A stretch of 64,000 nt of DNA from Chryseobacterium sp. LAM-KRS1 (GTDB lineage Bacteria > Bacteroidota > Bacteroidia > Flavobacteriales > Weeksellaceae). The stretch covers positions 434,001-498,000 of the forward strand of contig NZ_JAAOIZ010000001.1 in NCBI RefSeq assembly GCF_013184525.1. Direction: 5' to 3'. The translations under genes and the position numbers were made by a program. Positions 42,246 through 52,664 of the stretch are shown here, piece by piece. The notes under the pieces were generated by a model. That model saw only the letters and a list, made by a program, of their open reading frames with translations, searched no databases and was not told the origin of the DNA. Every line of letters begins with the position of its first letter. Position 1 is the stretch's first letter.

Positions 42246-44174
42246 ATGAAAAAAATTATATTCGTCATTTTGAGTTCGATCAGTGTTGTTTGCCTCAAAG
42301 CCCAAAAACAGGAATTTCTCAACCCGCCTAAATTTAATGATACCGATTTATCAAAGCAAAAATCATTATTGGACGAGAATGCTCCGGCAGAAATTTTGTA
42401 TAAATCAGTGTCTTTTAATATAGATTCCAATAATGGCACTTTGGAGAAAAGAGCCTTTTACAGGGTGAAGATTTATGATAAAGAAAAAGCCGAAGACTGG
42501 CTTAATCTTGAAGTGCCCCTTTATCAGGATGGCAGCAGCCAGGAAAGCTTATCTAAAATGAAAGCTTATACCTATAATCTTGAAAACGGAAATGTGGTCA
42601 CGACTAAGGTAGATAAAAGTTCAAAGTACAAGAGTAAAGAAAATAAGTATATATCGGTTACCAAATTTGCTTTTCCTAATGTAAAAAACGGTTCTGTTAT
42701 TGAATACCAGTATGAGATCACGTCTCCGTTCCTGTATTCCATTCCGGAAATATTAATAGAATCTGATACGCCATCATTATATACTGAATATATTCTGGAT
42801 ACTCCTTCCAATATTGCATATAATATCAATTATACAGGATCACTAAGTCCGAAATACAAGCAGGTTGAGGAAAAGATTCTGTATGGCTCCAATTACAGAA
42901 CGTATCGTTTCGGGTATGAAAACCTGAAAGGTTTTAAAACGGAGAAATTCATAAAAAATGATAGAAATTACAGAACGAAGATCAGTGCGGAATTGCATTC
43001 CACCAATTTTAAAGAACTGAAGTTGTATTCATCATCCTGGGAGAAGATCAAAGAAAGGTTATATGAGAATGAAGATTTTGGTGGAGAACTGAAAAGAACA
43101 AAATTGGCGAAAGAAAATATGCCTTCAGGAATTTCGGGGCTTACAGATATGGACAAGGCGGATGCTATTTTTAAATATGTCCAAAAGGCCTTTACCTGGA
43201 ATAAATATTCGGGAGTAAGGACAGAAGATGGAATAAAAAAACTTCTCGAAACAAAAACCGGAAACGCTGCGGAGATCAATCTTTTTTTAATCATGATGCT
43301 TAGAGAAGCAGGATTAAAGGCAGATCCGTTATTGATCTCTACTGTTAGTAACGGAATGATCAATATTGCATCTCCGAATGTCTCGAATTTAAACTTTGTC
43401 CTGGCAGCCGTTAAAATTAAAGACCAATATCATTTATATGATGCTACATCCAAGCAATCTTCAAGGGATATGCTGCCTCCAAGAGATTGGAATCAATTTG
43501 GGATCCTGGCTCCAAAGGAAAAAGTACAGGAATTATCTATGACCAATGCACAACCAAGTTTTACTTACCTTACGGCTGAGGCTAAGATCAATGAAGATGG
43601 AAGCATTTCCGGAACTTATTCCGACAAAGATACAGGTAGTTATGCGATGTTTGCCAAAGAAAGCTATGACGAGAATATGGATAAATACAAAAAGCAGTAC
43701 AAGGAAAACTTTGCTATTGATTTTACGGATATTAATTCAAAAGTTCTTGAAAATGGTGATTTTGAAAGTACAATGAAATTTACATCTGAAAACCTGGTCG
43801 ATAGAATAGGGAAAAAAATGATCATTAATCCTATGCTGTTTCTTAATAAAAACTCCAATGAATTTGATCAGACCGATGAAAGAAAATACCCCATAGATTT
43901 TATATCAGCCTACACAAGAACGAAAAAAATCATTTTCGAAATTCCCGAAGGTTATGTTATTGAAGAAATGCCAAAAAATAAAAAGATAATAACGGATGAT
44001 AAGGAGATTGAATACAGCTATGTTGCAGAGCAAAAAGGAAATAAACTGGAGGTCACCTCAAAGACCAAAGTAAGCAGTCCGGATTATCCTAAAGATTATT
44101 ATCCCGCATTTAAGCAGATTTGGGGAGTAGCTTCAAAAAGTGAAAATCAGGTGATAAGTTTGATTAAAAAATAA
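42246..44174 (+). CDS. DUF3857 / transglutaminase-like exported protein (2)
   Basis: A 642-residue paralog of the preceding gene, with signal peptide MKKIIFVILSSISVVCLKAQ and DUF3857 N-terminus (KRAFYRVKIYDKEKAEDWLNLE). In the transglutaminase-like region the Cys loop of the first protein (GDCKGLSNY) is replaced by KTGNAAEINLFLIMMLREAG: the nucleophile position is Ala/Glu, not Cys. It is therefore probably not an active transglutaminase and may partner the first protein. The terminator after it ends the operon. Confidence 0.83.
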   Translation: MKKIIFVILSSISVVCLKAQKQEFLNPPKFNDTDLSKQKSLLDENAPAEILYKSVSFNIDSNNGTLEKRAFYRVKIYDKEKAEDWLNLEVPLYQDGSSQESLSKMKAYTYNLENGNVVTTKVDKSSKYKSKENKYISVTKFAFPNVKNGSVIEYQYEITSPFLYSIPEILIESDTPSLYTEYILDTPSNIAYNINYTGSLSPKYKQVEEKILYGSNYRTYRFGYENLKGFKTEKFIKNDRNYRTKISAELHSTNFKELKLYSSSWEKIKERLYENEDFGGELKRTKLAKENMPSGISGLTDMDKADAIFKYVQKAFTWNKYSGVRTEDGIKKLLETKTGNAAEINLFLIMMLREAGLKADPLLISTVSNGMINIASPNVSNLNFVLAAVKIKDQYHLYDATSKQSSRDMLPPRDWNQFGILAPKEKVQELSMTNAQPSFTYLTAEAKINEDGSISGTYSDKDTGSYAMFAKESYDENMDKYKKQYKENFAIDFTDINSKVLENGDFESTMKFTSENLVDRIGKKMIINPMLFLNKNSNEFDQTDERKYPIDFISAYTRTKKIIFEIPEGYVIEEMPKNKKIITDDKEIEYSYVAEQKGNKLEVTSKTKVSSPDYPKDYYPAFKQIWGVASKSENQVISLIKK

Positions 44175-44177
44175 ATT

Positions 44178-44204
44178 AAAAGCTTCTATTTATAGAAGCT
44201 TTTT
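44178..44204 (+). terminator. Terminator of the DUF3857 operon
   Basis: AAAAGCTTCTA and TAGAAGCTTTT form a perfect 11-bp stem with a 4-base loop, then T residues. Confidence 0.82.
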
Positions 44205-44239
44205 CGTTATATTTGAGCAAACCAATAAAAATTAATAAT

Positions 44240-44653
44240 ATGTTAACTCTTTTACAAACAGACCCTTACGATGGGATGGATTCTGCGGCAGCGGCCGGAA
44301 TTGGAATCGGAATGTTATTCTTTTATCTGATTATATATCTGTTCTATGGATATTGTATGTATAAAATATTTCAGAAAGCTGGGCGCCAAGATGCATGGGC
44401 GGCTTTCATTCCTATTTATAACATCATCGTTTTGCTTGATATTGTAAAGAAACCGGCTTGGTGGATTATTTTATTTTTTATTCCGTTTGTTAACCTGTTT
44501 GCATCATGGATGGTTAATGATGGTCTTGCCAAAGGATTTAGCAAAGAAACGCCTTTATACACGATTCTTTTATTCTTCTTAGGATTTATATTCATTCCTG
44601 TTTTAGCTTTTGGGAATGATCAATTTGAAAGCCAGAAAATACCGGCGAACTAA
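44240..44653 (+). CDS. DUF5684 membrane protein
   Basis: A 137-residue protein from the ATG at 44240 with three or four membrane segments. The central YKIFQKAGRQDAWAAFIPIYNIIVLLDIVKKPAWW is the hallmark of the DUF5684 family, often found next to or fused with signal-peptidase-like genes. The first 20 residues are Ala/Gly-rich. Function unknown. The TTG nine codons earlier overlaps the previous terminator and is not used. Confidence 0.8.
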   Translation: MLTLLQTDPYDGMDSAAAAGIGIGMLFFYLIIYLFYGYCMYKIFQKAGRQDAWAAFIPIYNIIVLLDIVKKPAWWIILFFIPFVNLFASWMVNDGLAKGFSKETPLYTILLFFLGFIFIPVLAFGNDQFESQKIPAN

Positions 44654-44673
44654 AAAAATTCATTATAATTTAC

Positions 44674-44701
44674 AAAACCATTCATTTTGTGAATGGTTTT
44701 T
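44674..44701 (+). terminator. Terminator of the DUF5684 gene
   Basis: AAAACCATTCA and TGAATGGTTTT form an 11-bp stem with a 5-base loop, followed by T residues. Confidence 0.85.
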
Positions 44702-44725
44702 GTATTGACATCACAAATATAGAAT

Positions 44726-45547
44726 ATGAAAAATACAATTGCAGCTATTTTGCTTTCCTCGTTCTTTGCTCTGGCAGCGTGTAAAAAGAATGAAAAAAAG
44801 GATTCATCGACAGAAAAAACAGAAGTGAATCAGTCCGAAAAATTTGTAGTCGATTCAGTAAAAGTTAGCGACTCTACGAAGGTCAATGATTCTTTAACAG
44901 TAAAATATACTTCGAAACTTTTAGTATTTCCTTCTTTGAAAGACCAAAAGCTCCTGGACAGCATCTATTTTATCAATAAAGGGGCAACAGATTTTTCTAA
45001 AAACGGGATTCAGTCCTACCTGGAAAGAGAAAAAGCAGAATATTTCAATTCTATCAAGAAGGAAGCGAAGGATCTTGGAGTATCATTTCCTCAGGAATGG
45101 TATACCAGTAACTATATGAATCTGAAATCCACAACCAATGATTATATGCACATTGAATATGTTTACAGTGCGTATGAAGGGGGAGCCCACGATAATTACG
45201 GGTTTTCCGAGCGGGTGTTTGACCTGAAAAACAATAAGAAAGTACAGTTGGCGGATATTACCACCATGCCTAAAAAACAAATTGAGGGAATTCTGATGAA
45301 GAATATCAATAAGATGAATAGTGGAACGACCGATGAGAAAGGAGAGGTGAAAAATTCTGATATGCTCCTGGTAGAAGTAATTCCTGCAAGTAGCAATTTC
45401 TACTTTGATGATAAGAACCTGTATTTCCATTATAGTCCATACGAAATTGCAGCTTTCGCAGCTGGAGACATCACAATCCCTGTATCATGGGAGGATCTTA
45501 AAGGGACGCTTAAGCCAGAGTTTAAAGAAAGAATGAAAATTAAATAA
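44726..45547 (+). CDS. DUF3298 / RsiV-like lipoprotein
   Basis: A 273-residue lipoprotein: signal MKNTIAAILLSSFFALAAC with the Cys at 19, then a Lys/Glu/Ser-rich linker. The C-terminal ~160 residues carry the DUF4163-DUF3298 pair: YEGGAHDNYGFSERVFDLKNNKKVQLADI and the closing YFHYSPYEIAAFAAGDITIPVSWEDL. This domain in RsiV binds lysozyme, so a cell-wall-stress or lysozyme-related function is possible but not shown. It ends at a terminator that precedes the lipid kinase gene. Confidence 0.82.
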   Translation: MKNTIAAILLSSFFALAACKKNEKKDSSTEKTEVNQSEKFVVDSVKVSDSTKVNDSLTVKYTSKLLVFPSLKDQKLLDSIYFINKGATDFSKNGIQSYLEREKAEYFNSIKKEAKDLGVSFPQEWYTSNYMNLKSTTNDYMHIEYVYSAYEGGAHDNYGFSERVFDLKNNKKVQLADITTMPKKQIEGILMKNINKMNSGTTDEKGEVKNSDMLLVEVIPASSNFYFDDKNLYFHYSPYEIAAFAAGDITIPVSWEDLKGTLKPEFKERMKIK

Positions 45548-45551
45548 GAAT

Positions 45552-45579
45552 AATGCTTCCAAATCAGGAAGCATTTTTT
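45552..45579 (+). terminator. Terminator of the DUF3298 gene
   Basis: AATGCTTCC and GGAAGCATT stem, 6-base loop, then T-run. Confidence 0.85.
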
Positions 45580-45591
45580 ATTTTTGCTGTA

Positions 45592-46443
45592 ATGGAAAAA
45601 GTAGCTTTTATCATCAACCCGTTTTCTGCCAAAAGGAATTATCAGCCATTTCTCAATGAGTTGAAAAAAAAGGTGGAAAATCCCCTTTACTATATTTCAG
45701 AATCCATTCAGGGAACAGATGATTTTATTGAAGAGCACTTCAATGAAATAGAAATTTTTGTTGCAATAGGAGGGGATGGCACTATTTCTACAGTAGCAAG
45801 GAAGTTGATTAATACACCTAAAATTTTAGCTATTTTTCCGGCAGGTTCAGGAAACGGATTCTCGAACGAAACCCAATTTAGCAAAAATCTAGATGAGCTA
45901 CTGGATAAGCTAAAGGCGAAAAAATCCAGAAAAATTGACACTTTTACCGTAAATGAAAGACTTTCCATCAATGTTTCAGGAACAGGATTTGATGGCAAGG
46001 TGGTAAAAGAATTTGAAAAGACAGACAGGGGTTTCAAAAATTACATCAAGGTTTCCCTTAAAACCTTTTTTAATTATAAACCCATTAAGGTTAAATTTGT
46101 TGATGAAGCTTACCAGCAATATAACGGCAGATATCTGATGCTGAATATTGCCAATACCCGTCAGTTTGGAAATAATGCATATATTGCTCCGCACGCGAGT
46201 AAAAGTGACGGATTGGTAGATATGGTTTTGGTTAAGAAATTTCCATTAACCTATTCTGCATTATTTGCATACAGGATGTTTACCAAAAAACTGAAAGATG
46301 ATGATTATGTGACCTATCTTCCGGTTTCAGAAATCGAGTTCAGTGTCAATACCAAAAACTGGCACCTGGATGGTGAATTTAATAAAATAAAATCTCCGAT
46401 CCATATTAAGGTGCTTCCTGCCAGTCTAACGATTCTAATTTAA
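45592..46443 (+). CDS. YegS/DagK family lipid kinase
   Basis: A 283-residue diacylglycerol-kinase catalytic-domain protein. I start at the ATG at 45592 ([17 protein letters not shown]) because the open frame upstream lies in a terminator. The nucleotide-binding GGDGTIST (about residues 60-67), [11 protein letters not shown], and the later [13 protein letters not shown] and [11 protein letters not shown] blocks are typical. It phosphorylates diacylglycerol, sphingosine or related lipids. Sphingolipids are common in Bacteroidota, so a sphingoid substrate is possible. Confidence 0.88.
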   Translation: MEKVAFIINPFSAKRNYQPFLNELKKKVENPLYYISESIQGTDDFIEEHFNEIEIFVAIGGDGTISTVARKLINTPKILAIFPAGSGNGFSNETQFSKNLDELLDKLKAKKSRKIDTFTVNERLSINVSGTGFDGKVVKEFEKTDRGFKNYIKVSLKTFFNYKPIKVKFVDEAYQQYNGRYLMLNIANTRQFGNNAYIAPHASKSDGLVDMVLVKKFPLTYSALFAYRMFTKKLKDDDYVTYLPVSEIEFSVNTKNWHLDGEFNKIKSPIHIKVLPASLTILI

Positions 46444-47786
46444 GCCTCTAACTTCTTTTCTACTTCTTGCGGATGGTTCAGGGAGTAATGGAGCTGGTCT
46501 TTATCCAGTTGTTTTTCCCAATTTGCAACCACTACAGTGGCTACGGAATTTCCTATAACGTTGGTCAATGCTCTGCATTCGCTCATGAATTTATCGATTC
46601 CCAGGATCAGTGTCATTCCTGCAATCGGAATTTCCGGAACTACAGCCAATGTGGCGGCCAAAGTTACAAATCCGGCTCCTGTTACGCCCGCTGCACCTTT
46701 AGAACTTAGCATAGCGACAAGGAGTAACATTAATTGTTTTTCCAGAGGCAGATGAATATTCAGGGCTTGTGCTATGAACAATGAAGCCAGTGTCATATAA
46801 ATATTAGTACCATCGAGGTTGAAAGAATAGCCGGTTGGAACCACCAATCCTACGATAGCTTTGGAGCATCCTGCTTTTTCAAGTTTTTCCACAATTCCCG
46901 GTAATGCAGATTCTGAAGAACTGGTTCCCAGAACTAAAAGAAGCTCCTCTTTAAGATAAAACATCAGCTTAAAAATGCTAAAACCGTTGTGCCAGGCAAC
47001 AGCACCCAGTACCAAAACAACAAATAGTAATGAGGTGATATAAAATGTCCCTACCAGGAACAGAAGATTGAGAACTGAATGAAGACCATATTTTCCGATG
47101 GTAAAAGCCATTGCCCCGAAAGCTCCGATGGGAGCAAGTTTCATAAGCATATGCACGATTTTAAAAACAGGTGTTGAAAGATCCTGCAGAAAGTTGGTTA
47201 TCCTTTGGCTTTTTTCTTTTGTCAATACAAGTGCAACTCCCATTAAAATAGCGACCAATAAGACCTGAAGAATATTTTCACCGACCAGGGGACTGAAAAG
47301 GGTTTCAGGAATAATATTCATCATAAAACCCGTAAGTGTGGATTCGTGGGCTTTTTGCTGATACTGGGAAATATCCCCAGAAAGCGAGGCCGGATCAATA
47401 TTCAAGCCTGTGCCGGGTTGAAGGATGTTACCGACGATTAATCCGATGATTAAAGCTAATGTTGAAAAAGTAAAAAAATAGATCATTGCCTTTACTGCAA
47501 TTCTCCCTACCTTTTTCAGGTCGGTCATATGGGCAATTCCTAATGTAAGCGTAATAAAAATTACCGGAGCAATAATCATTTTTACAAGTTTGATAAAGCC
47601 ATCGCCTAAAGGCTTCATTTTCTCTCCCAGTTCGGGATAGAACCTTCCCAGAAGTATACCTGCAATGATGGCGATGATTACCTGAAAATAGAGCTGCTGA
47701 TAGATTTTTTTTGCTTTCAATGGGGTGTTTTTTAATTTAAAGGACGAAAAGTAAGAAAAAATATCAGGAATCATGATAGATGTCAT
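46440..47786 (-). CDS. Dicarboxylate/amino acid:cation symporter (DctA-like)
   Basis: A 448-residue member of the glutamate/C4-dicarboxylate symporter family. The Ser-rich hairpin SSSESALPG (about residue 280-290), [24 protein letters not shown] and the ending [28 protein letters not shown] with the substrate-binding Asp/Arg region are clear. The substrate is likely succinate/malate/fumarate or glutamate with H+ or Na+. The first ~25 residues are not family-like, and the ATTTAAAGGACGAAAA repeat lies across this part; a TTG at codon 23 (starting [12 protein letters not shown]) is an alternative start. It is convergent with the lipid kinase and overlaps its stop. Confidence 0.85.
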   Translation of the reverse strand: MTSIMIPDIFSYFSSFKLKNTPLKAKKIYQQLYFQVIIAIIAGILLGRFYPELGEKMKPLGDGFIKLVKMIIAPVIFITLTLGIAHMTDLKKVGRIAVKAMIYFFTFSTLALIIGLIVGNILQPGTGLNIDPASLSGDISQYQQKAHESTLTGFMMNIIPETLFSPLVGENILQVLLVAILMGVALVLTKEKSQRITNFLQDLSTPVFKIVHMLMKLAPIGAFGAMAFTIGKYGLHSVLNLLFLVGTFYITSLLFVVLVLGAVAWHNGFSIFKLMFYLKEELLLVLGTSSSESALPGIVEKLEKAGCSKAIVGLVVPTGYSFNLDGTNIYMTLASLFIAQALNIHLPLEKQLMLLLVAMLSSKGAAGVTGAGFVTLAATLAVVPEIPIAGMTLILGIDKFMSECRALTNVIGNSVATVVVANWEKQLDKDQLHYSLNHPQEVEKKLEA

Positions 47787-47822
47787 GAAAAAATGATCTT
47801 TTCCTTTTTTCGTCCTTTAAAT
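47735..47822. promoter_or_regulatory. 16-bp inverted repeat bracketing the start of the symporter gene
   Basis: ATTTAAAGGACGAAAA (47735-47750) and TTTTCGTCCTTTAAAT (47807-47822) are perfect reverse complements, 56 bases apart. Between them lie both candidate ATG start codons of the symporter (47786 and 47774). In RNA the repeat would form a 16-bp stem that encloses the start region; as DNA it could be a double operator. Confidence 0.6.
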
Positions 47823-47856
47823 ATTTAGTTGAAAATTACAAATAGGTAAGCAGAAG

Positions 47857-49545
47857 TTATTCTGTTGCGACAGAGTCGTCACCACGTCCGTCGGCTACGG
47901 CATGTATGTTTCCATTCTCATCAATAACGATCATTTCTGTTTTTCCGATCTGTTTTACTTTTTCGATAACATAATTTTTAGCCTTTAATTCAGAAATTGT
48001 TGATTCCGGAAAATTGTTTTCCACAGATACGGTTTCTGGAAGCCATTGGTGATGGAATTTAGGTGCGTTTACGGAAATATTGGCGTTCAATTTAAAATCA
48101 ACAACATCTACGATAGATTGATATACCGATGTCGGAATTGTTGTTCCGCCCGGTGTTCCTACTACCATAAAAGGTTTTCCGTTTTTTAAGAGTATGGTAG
48201 GAGTCATGGATGAGAGCATCCTCTTATTCGGTTGAATAGAATTGGCTTCCCCGCCTACAGCCCCAAACATATTCGGAATTCCCGGTTTGATAGAAAAGTC
48301 ATCCATTTCATTATTTAAAAAGAATCCTGCTCCGGACACAACCACTTTACTTCCGTAATACCCGTTAAGGGTAGTGGTTACAGATGCAGCATTTCCATCC
48401 TTATCAATTACTGAAATGTGGGTCGTTTGTGTTGATTCTTTAGGTTGCTTTATGATCTTTCCAACCTCAGAGCTAGGCGTGGCCTTAGAAAAACTAAAGC
48501 TTTTCCATCTCTTTTTCAAATAATCATCAGAGATAAGATAAGAGGTCTTATCTCCTATAAAATCCGGATCCCCCATATATTCTGCACGGTCAGCATAGGC
48601 TCTTCTTTCGGCTTCTATCATAATCTGTACGGCAGGAGTAGAATTCAGCTGATATTTTTCTAAATTTTCAAAACTTGCCATTCTCAGCATCTGGGCTAAA
48701 AGAACTCCACCACTAGACGGTAAGGGCATGGAAACAACATTATTTCCTTTGTAATCAAATTCAAGAGCTTTTCTCTGGGCAACCTTATAGTTTTTTAAAT
48801 CTTCAGAAGTGATAATTCCGTTTCCTCTTTTCATTTCAGAAACAATAAGGGCTGCGGTTTTACCTTCATAAAATCCTTTTGCTCCTTCTTTCTGTATAAG
48901 TTTTAAAGTTTCAGCTAATTCTTTCTGAACCAAAATATCACCCGCTTTCCACGGGGTGTCTTTTACAAAAGGAATTGGTGATTGATTGTGTTTTTGGAAA
49001 TTTACTTTGTGGGTATTAAGCATATCAGCTTCTTTCTCTGTAATAGCAAACCCCTTCTCAGCGAGATCTATGGCTGGCTGAATGATTTTTTCCATGGGAA
49101 GGTTGCAATATTTTAGAGTAGCAAAAAAGCCTGCAATACTACCAGGAATCCCTACAGCCAATCTGCCGTTCTGTGACAGGTCTGTATTGGCTTTTCCTGT
49201 TTTGTCGACGTACATATCTCTCGATGCATTCCTTGGGGCTGTTTCTCTATAATCGATCGTAAATTTTTCACCATTATTTTTTACACCCACTAAAAATCCG
49301 CCACCGCCTATATTTCCTGCCTGAGGATAAACCACAGCCAATGCATATTGAGTAGCTATGACGGCATCATAAGCATTTCCTCCCTGCTTCATAATTTTTG
49401 CTCCTGCTTCACTTGCTAGCGGATGGGCAGAAACAACAACTCCTTTGTTTTTTACTTTTACTTCTTTTACGATATTAAAATCGGTATACTGACTCCAGTA
49501 CAGGTTTGTGCTTAAAAACACGGCGGCGAATAATAGGTTCTTCAT
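47857..49545 (-). CDS. ggt: Gamma-glutamyltransferase
   Basis: A 562-residue Ntn-hydrolase precursor with signal peptide MKNLLFAAVFLSTNLYWSQ. The large subunit runs to about residue 370; autocleavage should occur before the Thr of QTTHISVIDKDGNAASVTTTLNG. The small subunit has GSKVVVSGAGFFLNNEMDDF and the oxyanion/glutamate-binding MLSSMTPTILLKNGKPFMVVGTPGGTTI. It cleaves glutathione and other gamma-glutamyl peptides in the periplasm. A single-gene unit, with 250 bases of AT-rich promoter region upstream. Confidence 0.94.
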   Translation of the reverse strand: MKNLLFAAVFLSTNLYWSQYTDFNIVKEVKVKNKGVVVSAHPLASEAGAKIMKQGGNAYDAVIATQYALAVVYPQAGNIGGGGFLVGVKNNGEKFTIDYRETAPRNASRDMYVDKTGKANTDLSQNGRLAVGIPGSIAGFFATLKYCNLPMEKIIQPAIDLAEKGFAITEKEADMLNTHKVNFQKHNQSPIPFVKDTPWKAGDILVQKELAETLKLIQKEGAKGFYEGKTAALIVSEMKRGNGIITSEDLKNYKVAQRKALEFDYKGNNVVSMPLPSSGGVLLAQMLRMASFENLEKYQLNSTPAVQIMIEAERRAYADRAEYMGDPDFIGDKTSYLISDDYLKKRWKSFSFSKATPSSEVGKIIKQPKESTQTTHISVIDKDGNAASVTTTLNGYYGSKVVVSGAGFFLNNEMDDFSIKPGIPNMFGAVGGEANSIQPNKRMLSSMTPTILLKNGKPFMVVGTPGGTTIPTSVYQSIVDVVDFKLNANISVNAPKFHHQWLPETVSVENNFPESTISELKAKNYVIEKVKQIGKTEMIVIDENGNIHAVADGRGDDSVATE

Positions 49546-49752
49546 ACCATTTTGCTTTTTATTGATAGCAAAATTATATATTTTTAAATGAAAAATTTCT
49601 TTTTCAGGTCTATATGTATAATTGATCAGCTGAAGGAAAAATTGAATATTATATTATTTATATTAAAATATCTGATGACGTTTATTTTGTATAATTTTTA
49701 TTCGTTTTAAATAATTATAATTTAATAAAATTGGTTTTTGTTTGCGTTTAAA

Positions 49753-49782
49753 TTGTTTTTAAAAGATAATTCATTACTTTTG
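49753..49782 (+). promoter_or_regulatory. Promoter of the large TonB receptor gene
   Basis: TTG (49753-49755), 19 bases, TACTTTTG (49775-49782): a full Bacteroidota-type promoter, 14 bases before the ATG at 49797. The rest of 49546-49796 is AT-rich with no Fur-like palindrome that I can see. Confidence 0.6.
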
Positions 49783-49796
49783 GAAAAAACAACCGT

Positions 49797-52643
49797 ATGA
49801 TCAAAAATTACCAGAAGGCAGCTTCTATTGCTGCATTATTTTTTGTTTCCGTTTATGCCCATGCACAAACCGATTCTACAAAGACAAAGAACATAGAAGA
49901 AATCAAAATTACCTTAGGGTCCAGAAACAAAGCAAGAGTAGCAACGGATACGCCTGTACCGGTAGATGTTATCAATATCAGCTCACAGTCTGTTATCACT
50001 CCGCAGATGGATCTCAACCAGATTCTGAATTATGCAGCTCCTTCGTTTACCTCAAATTCAACCACAGTTGCAGACGGTACGGATCATATTGATCCGGCTC
50101 AGTTGAGAGGATTGGGTCCCGACCAGGTATTGGTTTTGCTTAATGGTAAAAGAAGACATACCTCCTCGCTGGTTAATGTAAATGGTTCTCCCGGAAGAGG
50201 TTCTGTGGGAACCGATCTGAATGCATTGCCTGCATTTGCTATAGAACGTCTGGAAGTCTTGAGAGATGGAGCTTCTGCACAATATGGTTCCGATGCTATT
50301 GCGGGGGTGATTAATGTTATCATGAAGAAGAATACCAATGCATTTACTTCGGCAATTACAGCAGGGGGATTTAATTCCAAAGGATCCAATGACCACAGCG
50401 GAGGCTGGGATGGAGGTAAATATCAATTAGACCTTAATTATGGTACAGCTATAGGAAAGAATGGATTCATCAATTTTACGGCAAGTTTAATGAAGCGGGA
50501 AGAGACACGAAGAGCCAATGCTGCTACCGGGCAGATTTTTAATGCCTATAATGCTATCGAACAAAGGGCGCTGGAGAACGGTGTCAATATTTCCTCCCTT
50601 TTCGGAAATATCGGGAACACTCCCAATTCCCAACAGATTATTGATTATATTCATCAATATGCTCAAAATGTAAATTATTTTAGTCCCGCTTTTCAAACTG
50701 AGATTCAGAATGCCAATAGTATTTCTCAGCTTCAAACACTATTAAAAACTGATGTTTCAGAAAATGAAATGGCATACAGAGGGCTTGCGAGAAACGATTT
50801 TAATATGAGAGTAGGACAGTCCAGGTTGACATCGGGGCAGTTTTTCATGAATTCTGAATTTGATCTTGCTTCTTCCGTAAAAGGATATGCTTTTGGGGGG
50901 ATTTCCTATAGAAGTGGCAATGCGGGAGGTTTTTTCCGCAGGCCTTATGAGAGTAGGGCTTCTACTTCTATTTATCCCAATGGTTTCCTGCCTGAAATCG
51001 CTTCTGATGTTATAGATCTTTCCCTGGCAACAGGTTTTAAAGGTAAAATAGGGAATATTAATTATGATATAAGCAACACATACGGTCGGAATACTTTCGA
51101 TTATACCATTAAAAATACGGCGAATGCTTCTATGCTTTATCCGAGTAAAACAGAATTTAAAGCTGGAGGACTCAATTTTTCACAGAATACCGTTAATGCG
51201 GATTTTGATACAAAAGTTGACTGGCTTCAAGGGTTTAATATTGCATTTGGGGCAGAGGCCAGATTTGAGAGGTATAAAATTCAAAGTGGAAAACAGGATT
51301 CCTGGGCACTCTATGATATTAATGGCAGTATTCAGGATGTTTCAACACCTGCTAATCTTAAACCGACTGATTTTTTTGGTGAGGTGAGACCCGGTGGAGC
51401 CCAGGTATTTCCGGGATTCAGACCAGCCAATAGCTTAAATAAGGGGAGAAGTTCCGTCGCGGGCTATATAGATACTGAGCTTGATGTTACGGATAAATGG
51501 CTGATAAGCGGTGCCGTGAGATATGAGAATTATTCAGACTTTGGATCTACATTTAATTACAAAATTGCGACAAGATATAAGCTTACTAATCAGATCAATC
51601 TTAGAGCCGCACATTCTACCGGATTTCGTGCACCTTCTTTACAGCAGATTTATTATAATGCAACGTCTACACAATTTGTAGGTGGTATACCGTATCAAGT
51701 AGGTACATTCTCTAATGATTCTAAGATAGCACTAAATCTTGGTATTCCTCAACTAAAACAAGAAGAGTCTGTAAGCTATTCTGCTGGATTTACGGCTAAA
51801 ATACCAAGTGCTAACCTAACTTTCACCGTTGACGGATATTATATCAAAATTAAAAACAGAGTTGTATTGACAGATCAGTTTTTGAGACCAAACGGAATTT
51901 ATCCGCCTGGAAGTGCATTGGGTGCACTTCAGAAAGAATTTGATGATGCTAATGCCAATGCAGCCACTTTTTTTGCCAATGCCATCGATACACAGACTAA
52001 AGGATTGGAAGGTGTGATTTCCCATCGTGCAAAATTCTCATCAAATATTTCATTAAATTCCGATCTGGCTGTCACTATTTCCAAAACAAATAGGGTAGGG
52101 AATATCCACGGCTCTGATGTTTTAATTAATGCAGGGCAGATCAATCGTTATTATTCCGAGACCAGTCGCATCTATGTAGAAGAAGCCGTTCCGAGGTTTA
52201 AAGCATCTCTTAATAACGGCCTGGAGATTGGTAGATTTAATGTTTTACTTAGAAATGTATATTTTGGAAAGGTGACCGATCCTAATACAATGGATGTTAA
52301 TGGAGATGGTAAAATTGGCTATGAAATAATCAATGGCAGTGTTGTTGAAAATGAACATCCGGTTTGGGGTGCTAAGGTAATAACCGATCTTTCCGTTGGT
52401 TTTAAATTCAATAAGAGCTTTATCCTGACGATTGGTGCCAATAACCTGTTCGATATCTATCCGGATAAAAATTATGGGCCAACGCCGGTGCAGAGGCCAT
52501 CTGTGGATGCTGCAGGAAATATTGTTTATACACCCGCTACAATTGATCTCTCTAATCAAAATCAGTTTGTATATTCCAGAAATGTCTCGCAGTTTGGGAT
52601 GAATGGAAGATTTCTTTTTACAAGGCTGAATTTTAGTTTTTAG
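49797..52643 (+). CDS. TonB-dependent receptor (large)
   Basis: A 948-residue outer-membrane receptor: signal peptide ending YAHAQ, plug domain (about residues 45-180, ending SAQYGSDAIAGVINVIMKKN), and a long barrel ending in Phe (LFTRLNFSF). The barrel contains the usual QLRGLGPDQVLVLLNGKRRHTS loop and INLRAAHSTGFRAPSLQQI. A calcium-loop-like stretch DVNGDGKIGYE occurs near residue 835. The promoter has no Fur-like palindrome, so it probably imports something other than haem (for example a peptide, a saccharide or another siderophore). No SusD-type partner is adjacent. Confidence 0.88.
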   Translation: MIKNYQKAASIAALFFVSVYAHAQTDSTKTKNIEEIKITLGSRNKARVATDTPVPVDVINISSQSVITPQMDLNQILNYAAPSFTSNSTTVADGTDHIDPAQLRGLGPDQVLVLLNGKRRHTSSLVNVNGSPGRGSVGTDLNALPAFAIERLEVLRDGASAQYGSDAIAGVINVIMKKNTNAFTSAITAGGFNSKGSNDHSGGWDGGKYQLDLNYGTAIGKNGFINFTASLMKREETRRANAATGQIFNAYNAIEQRALENGVNISSLFGNIGNTPNSQQIIDYIHQYAQNVNYFSPAFQTEIQNANSISQLQTLLKTDVSENEMAYRGLARNDFNMRVGQSRLTSGQFFMNSEFDLASSVKGYAFGGISYRSGNAGGFFRRPYESRASTSIYPNGFLPEIASDVIDLSLATGFKGKIGNINYDISNTYGRNTFDYTIKNTANASMLYPSKTEFKAGGLNFSQNTVNADFDTKVDWLQGFNIAFGAEARFERYKIQSGKQDSWALYDINGSIQDVSTPANLKPTDFFGEVRPGGAQVFPGFRPANSLNKGRSSVAGYIDTELDVTDKWLISGAVRYENYSDFGSTFNYKIATRYKLTNQINLRAAHSTGFRAPSLQQIYYNATSTQFVGGIPYQVGTFSNDSKIALNLGIPQLKQEESVSYSAGFTAKIPSANLTFTVDGYYIKIKNRVVLTDQFLRPNGIYPPGSALGALQKEFDDANANAATFFANAIDTQTKGLEGVISHRAKFSSNISLNSDLAVTISKTNRVGNIHGSDVLINAGQINRYYSETSRIYVEEAVPRFKASLNNGLEIGRFNVLLRNVYFGKVTDPNTMDVNGDGKIGYEIINGSVVENEHPVWGAKVITDLSVGFKFNKSFILTIGANNLFDIYPDKNYGPTPVQRPSVDAAGNIVYTPATIDLSNQNQFVYSRNVSQFGMNGRFLFTRLNFSF

Positions 52644-52664
52644 AGAACTTCTGACAATGTTGTG

